Shown here: positions 12,301-20,842 of the stretch, in pieces | Layout of the letters: the number at the start of each line of letters is the position of its first letter | Numbering within the stretch: position 1 is the stretch's first letter | Assembly (NCBI GenBank): GCA_015350385.1 | Contig: WNKI01000001.1 | Coordinates: 2,996,621 to 3,060,620, forward strand | Reading direction: 5' to 3' | Length of the DNA: 64,000 bases | Source: Aculops lycopersici | Taxonomy: Eukaryota > Arthropoda > Arachnida > Trombidiformes > Eriophyidae | The notes under the pieces: generated by a model | What the model saw: only the letters and a program-made list of their open reading frames with translations | What the model was told of the DNA's origin: nothing | Databases searched by the model: none | Translations under genes and position numbers: made by a program

Positions 12301-12769
12301 AGCAAGAAAAGAGGTTGCTATGTTTCGTTCCAGCAAATTCTATAGGCGGAATTTCGTTTTGCAATGGACTGCAGCCATCTCACAGGTGTTGGGTGCAAAA
12401 CGCATACAGCCATATGTGTTCCTCTACATAATGACACCTATTAGGGAGCTGACAGACAAGAACAAGGCAAAAATGAATGACACTTCACCGCAAAGCAGCA
12501 CCCTACTCATGTCTGAGGATCTTCTAAAGTTCCTAAAAAATCTACTCACCCTTGATACATTCAATAGAGTATACTCCAAGGTTCAGCTCCACTACACCAG
12601 GAAACGTGTTGAACGAAAGAAAACTGAGGCCATCATGAAGGTTCGCGACCAAGCACGAGGCGTGAAACGAAAGTTGAAACAAAGTAAGAAGAAGGTTGCA
12701 CAAAAGAAGGCCAAGATCATTGAGTCCAAGAGGGTGGTTAATGGCAATGTTAAGAAAATGCGAACTTGA
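6329..12769 (+). CDS. UTP20: UTP20 (DRIM) small-subunit processome HEAT-repeat protein
   Basis: UTP20 is a nucleolar scaffold of the small-subunit processome needed for 18S rRNA maturation. The 2146-residue product is almost entirely alpha-helical with HEAT-like repeats. The DRIM/UTP20 domain occupies roughly residues 850-1450. Around residues 1540-1640 the protein reads RQATAF, then DYEHIDGREAVIRML, close to the RQATAF and NYEHETGRES blocks of human UTP20. The C-terminus (last 50-60 residues) is a Lys/Arg-rich tail, as in the family, likely for nucleolar retention or rRNA contact. The human protein is about 2785 residues and yeast about 2490, so this one is compact, with shortening spread along its length. 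A 6.4 kb coding sequence with no intron is striking for an animal. It is convergent with ARF. Confidence 0.92.
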   Translation: MAVEETIRQLSGPARGNKIPNLETLLQEETVESNVVQILLDVENVPATITDYRNRERHLEELKKVLRYDGPSKSLRTQTVAFRYLIGSLYVNFEKFWGPTVRIIIEILNDSRYKDQILDILLKHLKETNDIIYDEVDIYTLCSIEDRPDFILHRNFIFQILAKFPNFIQSNNVFFMDEFFRFVQKELLVSPFIERYTKHDLTCAIDSVEGHQDDDDLGEAQELPSNNSSFKNTKKKSRISESLLKKRKSRETFITAAKIIQTINDHSKIHRSEELKSLLLDLICCRDSSVQKASFNCLLIFERESLGPYVDKLLRIMNDKKVRTEITSLSLDDENEPMMDEHRGKVIPILMRVLFGKMIGKIGKKSIGKDKADLRKTLVMRFISSCSTEEILFFFTLLFEPIIGYIDIPQKDLQSELSKRLDIQNYVPPNKLQAMLGSLTAFMESVAHLKEGSLSHVLKLINIIIFHTVYPLETKSVAERISAKTIESLKTIRRECMSVLKKFFETFEYYDFKQEELDFIFDMIIWPSTSGFVDKNHATVTPLMKLIETFASHKVYHNLLIKRDKNNRDEYLLKHVINVYADSKTSRPVLKFIATMIADILSPERGLQEDAEDEIEELPEEVRNMPLVEDKDAITPEYDKKLYKDLKDIPFNREIMICFIPKIFDKLKKNCQEFITKKDVDYRIEKDELHVLSILSGFLKDSEQSCLGARLLLSTLSHQKKATLILSTLRTAQSLLRQVEKIDDPLIVQYVADILYFQRNIEQRRELCNLIDVLSGIDSNLIVPAKVINLMNAMSEEFVESPDLVKWNEGFHIAFQYIDGLNMEEMNRPEVIRDSLVLLLHQTGYIISTVDRYEFSIRENSSIFYEKLSRKLNLINREENGALINQLVDQILLEKLVKKGFRETNEVIKHTFIAIARHLAMNCHEKNAILNDFHRFCSSNDDLDFWQNMRHIQLHNRSKALARLVASDTINEVAPKTLSSYFMPLAAGFLFSKSYKSVSSLSENSIKLIGIICKHLNWVTYESTLSYYLGLLTKANATYQKTNIRLITEILSNFNFDLRECEEAMQHEDENNKLESRMKKRRGPNQDDSEFEAIITDVPSGKRLNPSTARMVYFAVTKKILPRLNSLLHEMTKTEFESDKNMREYLPEKEEIKRISIAYAIVQLLNLLPGRYVLFRDQLPGLLLKLTSFLKSKSEQVRKAARHILIKVMSFVGPAYLSDMLRVLRQNLEKGFQIHVMNYTIHSVLDKIPIHYGDLDHSAHELIELSYQEIFGKHSEDKEIAQILAKTPEAKKTKSYDTLMILASHISDLKLDHLMRATKDCLKTCTTPKDVNKLSQCLQRIFVGLSKNDKFPLDKLFAFIKESIQDSIPNLKVRKDLDEDGASKAKLSLREDRFLITKDKARGQISSKINEKSNYHMIVENSLRLLLLVFEKNKVIIKENKTHINSLDGFIKLLSICLKSSSPRCVMRSLKCIHFITLTKADLPTFKTKCNSIVKKIFILLNLYNGVGMVHGDNFEMIQMCFKTLTLLLLRCDHVKLTDDQIRALISYIEQDFHDTNRQATAFSTLLSLLEKGYDSPELAAIMTKVADLLVTSEDDGVRTLSTKIWKIYLLKYAHDKDTLQAHLARFMRQIDYEHIDGREAVIRMLTIVISEFPEHLLRNYFELLFQLLAQRVVNEESKEIRASLGKLLGLLMKRLPDQQAFLLNKFIIPWASNDNNFIRLLGIKLSSILVESCPEAIKGKEKINKTLDSIANALEFKEENAQARQKSMSGKKDDELSDEILVEVDEDPETVAPVKIISVVDRLNYHALRLLQRLLNKDIVKHTEARYISNLKRIWHSITTNKLKHRHLPVVITSCQLYLTFIKQTNLSLAIDVDEPKIENYLEWNAKRIVRTLCDKYIDLLDRADESNELLSLVAESMMLLGQMLANCKSTLEMEAEYKKSFGKEGVVEHLLNLDNLPDDGFLHDHLPYKISDAKKKLNLMWLSIKVVMQARKEVAMFRSSKFYRRNFVLQWTAAISQVLGAKRIQPYVFLYIMTPIRELTDKNKAKMNDTSPQSSTLLMSEDLLKFLKNLLTLDTFNRVYSKVQLHYTRKRVERKKTEAIMKVRDQARGVKRKLKQSKKKVAQKKAKIIESKRVVNGNVKKMRT

Positions 12770-12787
12770 TCGCACGAGGTTGGTCTG

Positions 12788-12796
12788 TTTAATAAA
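12788..12796. terminator. Overlapping polyadenylation signals for UTP20 (+) and ARF (-)
   Basis: A nine-base TTTAATAAA reads AATAAA on the plus strand (12791-12796, for UTP20) and ATTAAA, a common variant, on the minus strand (plus-strand 12788-12793, for ARF). It lies in the 38 bp between the two stop codons. Cleavage 10-30 bp downstream would put each transcript's 3' end inside the other gene's coding region. Confidence 0.6.
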
Positions 12797-12807
12797 TGAA
12801 CAAAGCT

Positions 12808-13353
12808 TCATGTTCTATTCTTCATCTGGTTGGACAACCAATCTAATCCCTCGTAGAGACCCTCTCCACTAGTTGCACAAGTTGACTGGATGTACCATTG
12901 TCGGTTCTTGAAGGAATGGAGCCCGAGACGGTCGGTGATTTCCGAGGCATTCATTGCATTTGGTAGATCTTGTTTGTTGGCGAAAATTAGTAGAACTGCA
13001 TCGTTTAGTTCATCCTCACTCAACATCCTGGCTAGTTCTTCGCGGGCCTCACCAACACGCTCTCTGTCATTGCTGTCAATTACAAAAATGACTCCTTGCG
13101 TGTTCTGGAAGTAGTGACGCCACAGTGTTCTAATCTTATCTTGACCACCGACGTCCCAAACTGTGAAGCTAATATTCTTGTATTCTAGTGTTTCGACATT
13201 GAAACCAATAGTTGGAACAGTTGTTACAATTTCACCAAGCTTCAGCTTATACAAGATGGTCGTCTTTCCAGCTGCATCCAAGCCAACCATCAGTATCCTG
13301 ACTTGGGCCTTACCAAACAATCTCGTAAACAACGACGACATTGTAAGACCCAT
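12808..13353 (-). CDS. ARF4: ADP-ribosylation factor, class II (ARF4/5; fly Arf102F type)
   Basis: This small Ras-family GTPase controls coat recruitment at the Golgi. All motifs are intact: N-terminal MG for myristoylation and an amphipathic helix, P-loop GLDAAGKT (24-31), switch 1 PTIGFN (47-52), DVGGQ (67-71), NKQD (126-129) and the CAT motif near 159. At 181 residues it has the usual ARF length. The N-terminus MGLTxSSLFTRLFGK is the class II (ARF4/ARF5) version rather than the class I MGNxFxxLF form. It is intronless. The C-terminal third diverges more from fly and human proteins than the N-terminal two thirds. Its 3' end faces UTP20 with almost no spacer. The family call is near certain; the class II call is good. 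Confidence 0.95.
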   Translation of the reverse strand: MGLTMSSLFTRLFGKAQVRILMVGLDAAGKTTILYKLKLGEIVTTVPTIGFNVETLEYKNISFTVWDVGGQDKIRTLWRHYFQNTQGVIFVIDSNDRERVGEAREELARMLSEDELNDAVLLIFANKQDLPNAMNASEITDRLGLHSFKNRQWYIQSTCATSGEGLYEGLDWLSNQMKNRT

Positions 13354-14273
13354 TTTGGCGACGAACTTTGATCCTAGGCTGATGCCGTTTTAAACTCTGA
13401 ATGTGATAAATAAAAATTGTGAATTCTTTGGAAACTGAGTTAAGTAAATATTTTAATATAGTTATTTGTAGTGTAATAAGGATGACATCGAATAAGGACT
13501 ATGACAACATGTGTCTAATGGTTCGCCTCAGTATTTTTTGGCTTCACAGAAACTGCTACACTATGACACGAATGCGAAGCTTTTGACGGATTATATTCAG
13601 CTTGGGCTGAGGCTTTTGTGTGTGGGGCAATGTGGGCATTGTGCAGTAACGGCGGCGATCGGTGGTCTTTGTCGCTGTCGAAAACTCACATAACGTGTCT
13701 TAAACTGGATGATCAGTTCAACGCTTTTCCCACCAGGTGGCACGAGCGCGCCGATTTGTTAGGGTTGGGCCGACGGCTGGGGCGAGCCATCCTTCACATC
13801 ACGATCTGATAGGCCATAGCTAGACATTTGCATAGCTTCAGTTGGATCATATGATAGTTCGATAGAACGAGGAAGTATCTAAAATTCTAGGATGCAACAG
13901 TTAGTTTGATCAAATTGTCGAGACCAACTCAAGCATTTTTACATAAGCCAATGAATACGGCTGCAAATGAAGTAATCACTGACATCGATGAGGGAGTATG
14001 ACTTCCGATTCGGATTTGATATCGAGGATAACACTTTTGAGGTCCTTGAATTTTGTTTAATTTGAAGACCGTTCAAGCGGATGAGGTGCGACGCGTGGCG
14101 CAACACTAGCCTCAAACTTATGAAAGTGCTCCACTTTCGTTTCAGGCTTTGGGCCACTCAAAGTGTTCGCCTTTTCCGATCTGGCACTACTCAATTGTTC
14201 CGCTACGTTTCCAGTGAGTTGACTGACACAACAGTGAACAATAAAAGGACACAACGATGCCAAGGATAGAATT

Positions 14274-14333
14274 TTGGTCCACAGACAGAGTGCTGTGTCC
14301 ACGATGATGAGTCATACTCTTGTCGTGGACCAA
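14274..14333. other. Imperfect 17-bp hairpin, small-RNA-precursor-like
   Basis: Left arm 14274-14291 pairs with right arm 14316-14333: 9 + 3 + 5 base pairs with one single-base bulge on each side, closing a 24-nt loop. It lies outside coding sequence. The size is near the low end for an animal pre-miRNA. No known miRNA seed is recognised. Confidence 0.35.
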
Positions 14334-17300
14334 TCAGAGAAGCGCTCACACCCAGCGAGACAGTTCAAAGAGCCAAAAGTAACTGGACTTAATCGAGTGT
14401 CTCTCAAACAGCTGGAAAACTCAGGTATCAAGGTAGGTTGGTGGCTAGTGTCGTTTAAGTTTGTATGGGACATACACGCGAGATGATCTAACAATGGCAA
14501 GTTTGTTCTGGGGCTGAACACTTGGGGTAGCAACTGTTCCCCCGTTAACTGTGTGGCAACAACAAACAATTCATAAAGCACAAGTAGTTGCCTGTCTGAG
14601 TTTCGATCTGTACAAGTAATGTTGCGAATTGGAACTAGAAAGAGGGCTAGTCTCAACAATGACCGATAGAAATTGCTACTAAATTGTCTACCTGCTCTAG
14701 GAAAAGATTTGAACGCTTATTTCTGTGTGTTTTGTGAGAGTAGGAAACATTTTCTTTGGCAAGAACCTCTGGGCGACTGGCCTTACATCTCGATGCCACC
14801 GAACATAAACAAAATGTTGTTGAGTATAATATTGGCTCCCACTTGATGTTCCTGCATTGTTTTAGGCCGCAAGCCCTCGAGAATATGATTGGATTTTAGA
14901 GGCCCTGTGTTCCGCCGAGGTGTTCGATGGTGCTTCAGTAGAAAGAGGAATAGAGGAAACGATTTGCTCTATGAGTAATTTGTCCCACTGAGGACTCGTA
15001 TTGCAAATTTGGTGCGAAGATTTTAATAGGTAAAGATATTATTTGCCTGCATGCTTGCAACCGTACTCTCGAGGCCGGAAGTCACCAATCTTCAATGTCT
15101 ACATATATTCACATCAAAATGCCTTGCTATGATGGATGAATTCTCAGCTCAGCGGCTGTGCATCGATTGATCGATTGCGGCTTTGCAAAATCACTTAATC
15201 GAGGCCGATATGTATATTGAGGTACCTCAAGGGCAAGGATAATTCAAGAGTAACTCAAATTTTTCTCCCATCAAAAAGTTTCTTATAATTTCATGGGTCA
15301 GTTGCAAAAATTTAGTGGAAAAATCTCAACAATTCACGAAATGATAGCTCATTTAGTGAATGGACCCCATTTTCACAACCAAGATCACCAAATCAAAACC
15401 TTAAGCTATCCCGAAATCCCAAAGAGTACTCTTCTACACTTAGTCGAACCGGAATTTATATCACCTCGCTACCCTGACTCAGACCCTCTCTTTCCTGACC
15501 AGAAAGAGACCCAATTTTTCACCTCCGGGCCTCTGAAAGCAAACTCAGTGACATGCAAGCCGAGTTTCTTTGCTAATCCTTTCGGTTCTCTTCGGACGTT
15601 AATTTTGGCGAAAAATACTTTTGGAAAACATTTGTATCTCGAGAACTACGAACGATAGCATGATGCCGACGCAACCGGAAGCTCAGAATTCAGCTTCTGA
15701 GACGTTTGCAGGTGTTGTTTTCATTGTATCTCGCATAACTTTTGCAATACAGGTGTCATTTGAACACGGTTTTTCTCTTCATCTTCAGATTAATTCGACG
15801 GATCGATTGCAATTGCATTGAACGCAATAGCAATTCCTGAACAAGCTGCAAGTAGATTTAAAGAGCTAGGTAGCCGGGGGTCTCGGCGGGTACCAGATGT
15901 CCGTCGATGAACCATTTTTGCAGGTTCTGCACGAGTTGGTACCGGGATTGAAAATATGCATGGATCAAGGTTGTTTAACTCAAGGTTCTTCCGAAACACC
16001 TACGGGCCTCAAACCACTTTCGAGATAATAAGTGTTTAACGGATTCAGATATCGGAATACGGTTTTCTTCTCTGTGATCCTCATATCACCGTGCATTCAC
16101 TGATTATGAGAGAGAAGACGTTCTCGTCGTCATGAACGATCGTGAGGCCCTAGACTGATTCAGAGCACCATGCTGCGCGGGGCTAGGATAGCTAAGCTAA
16201 ACTTGATCCTGGAATACGCACGACACTCAAACGATGCTCAAAAATTTGACAACATGACTCCAAATCTAATTGCGCTCTAGTTGCGCAACTTAGATAGACT
16301 CAATTTAAAGCTTCGTTGCTCATCTATCCATACGTAGATCCACTTGACTACAAGGGGTTATTCTTCAAGAGAGCTGTTAAAAGTTTTTGGATTTGAGCAA
16401 TCATCAGCTTTCCTTTTTGTCTCTAAGCTAAACCTTCATGGTCTATCCCTAATGTTACGCTCCCGTTTTCAAGCCTCTTACATGATCCTTTTCAAAAATT
16501 TCGATTACTTTCAAGGTGTCTTTGGCGGTTGAACAAATCTAAAAGCTATCAAGTTCGCTCAGTGAAGGCGTCTGGTTACTTTGGATGGGTATCGAGTTGC
16601 TTTGTTGGGAGAATGAGTCAGAGAAAAAGACATTCAGGTTAAGATTAGGAATGAAGAAAGCAGAGATTTCTTCGTTCAATGTGTAGGACCCTACAATAAG
16701 CTGCTACAGTCTAGTCCTTCTGTTCACTCACTTAAGATTAACTTCTAGCCTCCAGATGCTCTTATTTTCCCGCTCTCACTCTCTCCGTCTTCTACTAACC
16801 TGGTGCTAGTCGAGACGCCTGATAGACAGGTGCATGGATTGTACACAATGGAGCACCATGAAGAAGATTGCCGCCTGCTCTGTTAGCTTGCCGATTCCTC
16901 CGAACTCTTGATGTCTTGCCTCGCCATTGCGGCCATTGACGTTGATCAGTGGACTCCCATCCACTTGTAACAAGTTGATTTCTTTTCTCAGCTAAGCTGG
17001 TCATCCGTTGCTTTGCAATAAGAAGCTAAGCGATAGACTTGCTAGACCCTGTTTCCTTCTCACAACAATCGGAGTAGCCGGCAAATCGAACAAATCCGCA
17101 TTGTTATTTATATTTGAACACCGACCAATCAAGGAACGCAGTGAATAGCATTTGTCTTTCTGATTTATTTGAGTTCCGATCAAAAAATCGTAGGATGCTT
17201 GATCACCATGCAAAGAACAACCAGATTCGAACTCGACTCAAGGTTACAGACAAGGAGCTTGCCAAAATTTACTCCGAGGCACCCGGAGAATAATTATGCT

Positions 17301-17398
17301 AAGTTTCCTTGTGAGGTAAATCAAGCTAAGCTGGTGAGGACTCTCTGGACATTAGAGAAGATCACGGCGGGAACGTAATTTGAGTCGTATTCATCGGT

Positions 17399-17429
17399 TG
17401 AGAGAGAGAGAGAGAGAGAGAGGGAGAGA
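17399..17429. repeat. (GA)n microsatellite
   Basis: About eleven GA units followed by a short interrupted purine extension, in the gene-poor region. GA tracts can act as GAGA-factor sites in arthropods, but position alone does not show that here. Confidence 0.85.
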
Positions 17430-20235
17430 ACAATCCATGCTGTCTCGTGCTACTGATTGCCATAAGAGGAGCAGAGAGTCTTAGTGTTTGTTGCATGTCC
17501 AGGCATCTTTATTTAAGTTCGCCTCAACCACAACCATCATTTGCTCAAGTGGTCAGTATTCTGTGGTTACAGGCACAATCTACAAGGATTTAGTGCTCAA
17601 TCACCGGCCACTAGCGCCCACATGATAATTACGAGACCAGGTAGTCTGGACGAATGGAGGGCTTTAAACAAAAGATTACTTTTTTGCTGATTTCCCTTAG
17701 CCAATTGGTTACCTGCACTTTTGCGTAAGTTGAAATGTAAAACTAACTTCCACAACTGACTCCACCAAAAAGGAAAACATTACGCGTGAGTCAAAGTGAC
17801 TGGGCTTAGCTATATAAATCAATATGATTTAGTGCGCCAGTTTACACCCAAATTTGTTGCGTCCCCATCTGACACTTGTTGGCTATGCTCCACTCCAATA
17901 CAAGCACAATTTGTACGCCCTTTATTAGTTAGAAACGTGGCACCGACAGTTGCATTCATTTGCAATACAACACCACGAAACGATATAACTCGACGATGGA
18001 TCAGAATGACTACTAGAATGACAGTAACAACAATGACAACACAATAAAACTCACTGGGCGGATGCCCCTACTTCGGCGTTAGTGCGGGCAGCTAATTTTC
18101 CGACATCTGGACAGGCCATAGGTTGTTGCTGTTGCTATGCCCCCACAACTACTACCATCGCGAACACGACTACGGTGTGATGATAATGGAAGCGCACCGA
18201 CGCCGTCGCCACATCGAGTCAATAAATTATTTCAGCGGTTTCCAATTTACAGTGGTTACCGCTCTAGAAGCCTAAGTTGTTGTTTTAATTTACAGTCAAT
18301 CGTGTGCTTTTAGTTTTGGCCGATGATCGAGCAAAAGAGTCTGGTTATTTTAGTCTCTAGAACCAGATTACTAGTTGTCATCTCTGATCCCCAAGTGCAA
18401 AATGTTGCCTCTCGATCTAGATTAGCGCAAAATTTTCCTCGCGCATCGCTACTGAATTTGGCAACATTCAAATTTACTCTACGCCTGATTATCTCTTGCC
18501 ACTTTGCATTTGAGCACTCCTCTCCATGGGCTCTCTTGACTTTGACAAACCTGATATATAATGGCACTCGAGTAAATTTTGGTTATGATTTATATTAGCG
18601 CTAACTAGATTCGATAACAAGAGCACATTAAGTCGATGGTTTAGATAAAATATCTTGATTTCAGATTAAAATTTCTTTCTTCTCACCAAGCAATCTGTTG
18701 CAGTTTAAAATTTGAATTTGTATTCAAAAGCTAGCTCATGGCTCAGCTCAGCGAATGAAGTGGTGGATAATAAGGAGAGCTCCATTCCTCGCTTCAAATT
18801 TTTGGGCATTTGAACGAGCTAGTGGCAGGAGCAGAGATGCAGGTGTTTTATCACGACACCTTGAATGTGGTGCTGTCGAGTTAAGCCAGCGGCTAGAAAA
18901 AATTGTTGCAAATGACTTTGGTTTTGCTCTACTACTATTCAAATGAGAAAAGGTTTCTTTTTCACCAAATCGTGCTAAAAGGTGACACTAATATAATTTT
19001 GTTGGCCAACTCCCCTTTTGGCAGTTATCATGAGAAACTTACAATGTTGCCGTAAACAATCTGCGGCGACTACAAATGGAAATGATGGATTTCGAGGGCG
19101 ACATACAAACGAGGATCAAACTAAAGTTGAGACTTGCGAAGTCAGCTGCAAGTTGCTGAAACTACTACTTGGCAACGATCTCCCCCGGGCGACAGGGAGC
19201 AAAGGTGATGGACTTTGTGTGGTTTGCTTCGGAGTGAGTGTGTAAACTTCACGCAAATCCAATGAAGCAAATAGCCGGGGAGACTACACGTCTCCTTCTT
19301 CACAGTCGTCGTCTCTACTAACAGAGACAATTCGCAGCATCTTCAGTCTTCTGTCGAGAAAACTTACAACTGCAACGATTTCAATACCAAGTACTTGTAT
19401 AAGACGAGTTGAGGATGCGACTAGGTGGCGGCCGCACTGGCGCGGAACTAACTAGCGGCAAGTTGCAGCAGCCTCGTCGTTTCGACCGGTGACGCCAATG
19501 CTGAGAGCTGGGCAGCCAGTTTTGCAGTGAGGCCGGCAGCGACGTTTATGTTGCTGCGGATGATGCTGGCAGTCAAATCTGCGCCAAGAGTAGCGTCAGC
19601 AAACATAGGAGACAATCGGTCGGCGGCCGAAGCCTGAATCTCGCTACTGATGGTTGGTATTTGCACTGTGCAGGCCGATCGGTAGTGAGGGGCGCGCAGC
19701 CGCAGTTGCATGGAGGCAGACAAAACGCGATTGCGTCTGGCGTTCCAGTGGGCAGCGAACAAGAGGGAGGAGTAGGCTGGCCGAATAGTTGAAGTCGAGC
19801 GGCTGGCCAAAGCAGAGGCATAACAATTCTTTGGACGTCCAAAACAAGTGAGAGTAAAGTGAAGGATTGAGTTTGGTAAGCGAACTTTTTGACCGTGTAA
19901 CGCACAAGCAACTATCTCAACGAAAGAACTTGTGATAGTTTTTAGAAGATGTGGAAATTTCTGTATGAAGGACAATAAGACGAGCGAACTTTTGGGGTGT
20001 TTTGTGGTCGAGCGCGAGGGAGAAGTTCGCTCGACGAACATTTTCAAGTGCGAATTTCGGCGAGCGAACTGTCGTCGCCATGTTGGACCCGGAAGCAGGA
20101 GACCGCGCGACGCCCATAAGCTTATGCCAACGATCTGGTGGCTCATCGAGTGTATCACAGGCAGTCGCTGTTGGCGATAAGAAACAAAATTGTTCGCTAA
20201 ATCAAGCTTCAAAACTCAAGAACTCATCTGCAATC

Positions 20236-20671
20236 ATGAGTAAGGTGCCAGCTGCAAAGAGTCGACTCAAGCAACCTGTTGCCTCAATGGCCATCGGTCA
20301 AGATAAACCAGTAGCTTCTGCGGCTGCACCTACTACAACATCAACAAGATCTGCTAAAAGCGCGAGTCGAGCACCAAGACCCACGAGCTTGGCGCTGAGG
20401 AGTCCGACTTCTTTGAAGTCAAGTGAAGCGCCACGAGTTTACACGTCCATTTTGCCAAAATTAACTCTGGCGCGGCCCTCCAATAGTCTGAATACAACCA
20501 CAAATGCAACCTCTAGCATTACAAAGAAGCCAGCAGCAACAGGTAGACCTCAACAGCAGCTGGCGCCCAAGTCGCAAATAAGACAGATAGCTGCAACAGC
20601 AACCTCCAGCCAAAGCCAACAATTGGACCGAAGAAAATCAACAGTCGCCCCATCGAATGGCAAACAACAAG
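20236..20671 (+). CDS. Navigator-like gene, coding exon 1
   Basis: The exon encodes about 145 residues of basic Ser/Thr/Ala/Gln-rich sequence (starts MSKVPAAKSRLKQP) typical of disordered microtubule-associated proteins. The frame is open upstream to a Met at 20002, but that stretch looks like translated 5' UTR, so I prefer the Met at 20236. The exon ends in a strong donor, CAAG|GTGAGT, after one base of a codon. A good acceptor (CATTCTTAG, ending at 20842) joins it in frame to the next open frame, giving a 171-bp intron. No CH domain is present, unlike NAV2, NAV3 and UNC-53. Upstream non-coding or coding exons cannot be excluded. Confidence 0.55.
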
Positions 20672-20842
20672 GTGAGTAATCTTAGTTGTAATTCTTCTTG
20701 GAATTTCCCAAACCAAAGTGATTCATTCATTCGTTCGTTTAGTTACTCAAAATAACACCCGAAACTTGAATGGGAATGTTCGAATTTGCTCGCTAACTAA
20801 ATTCTCGCAATCGCATGCCAAATTAAAATGCCTCATTCTTAG
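20672..20842 (+). other. Predicted intron 1 of navigator-like gene (171 bp)
   Basis: It starts GTGAGT and ends in a pyrimidine-rich ATTCTTAG. Removing it keeps the frame (exon 1 ends after codon base 1, exon 2 supplies bases 2 and 3). In-frame stops occur shortly after the donor, so reading through is not possible. Confidence 0.7.

Larger units (their letters stand above)
13354..20235. other. Gene-poor region (about 6.9 kb) upstream of the navigator-like gene
   Basis: No supported protein gene. It starts with the ARF upstream region and ends with the likely promoter or 5' UTR of the navigator-like gene; from about 19.4 kb the sequence becomes CpG-rich. It holds a GA repeat near 17.4 kb and a precursor-like hairpin at 14.27 kb. 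Short open frames (for example 121 codons at 15293-15658, and 254 antisense codons at 19448-20212) have no recognisable content. It stands out against the tight spacing elsewhere and may hold enhancers, non-coding RNAs or upstream non-coding exons. Confidence 0.55.

Noticed and set aside
15293..15658. 121-codon plus-strand open frame in the gene desert
   Set aside because: No recognisable motif, no poly(A) signal or promoter context; length is possible by chance in non-coding sequence of this size.
19448..20212. 254-codon minus-strand open frame
   Set aside because: Stop-poor because the region is GC-rich; the protein looks random (Ser/Arg/Leu) and lies antisense to the navigator-like 5' region.
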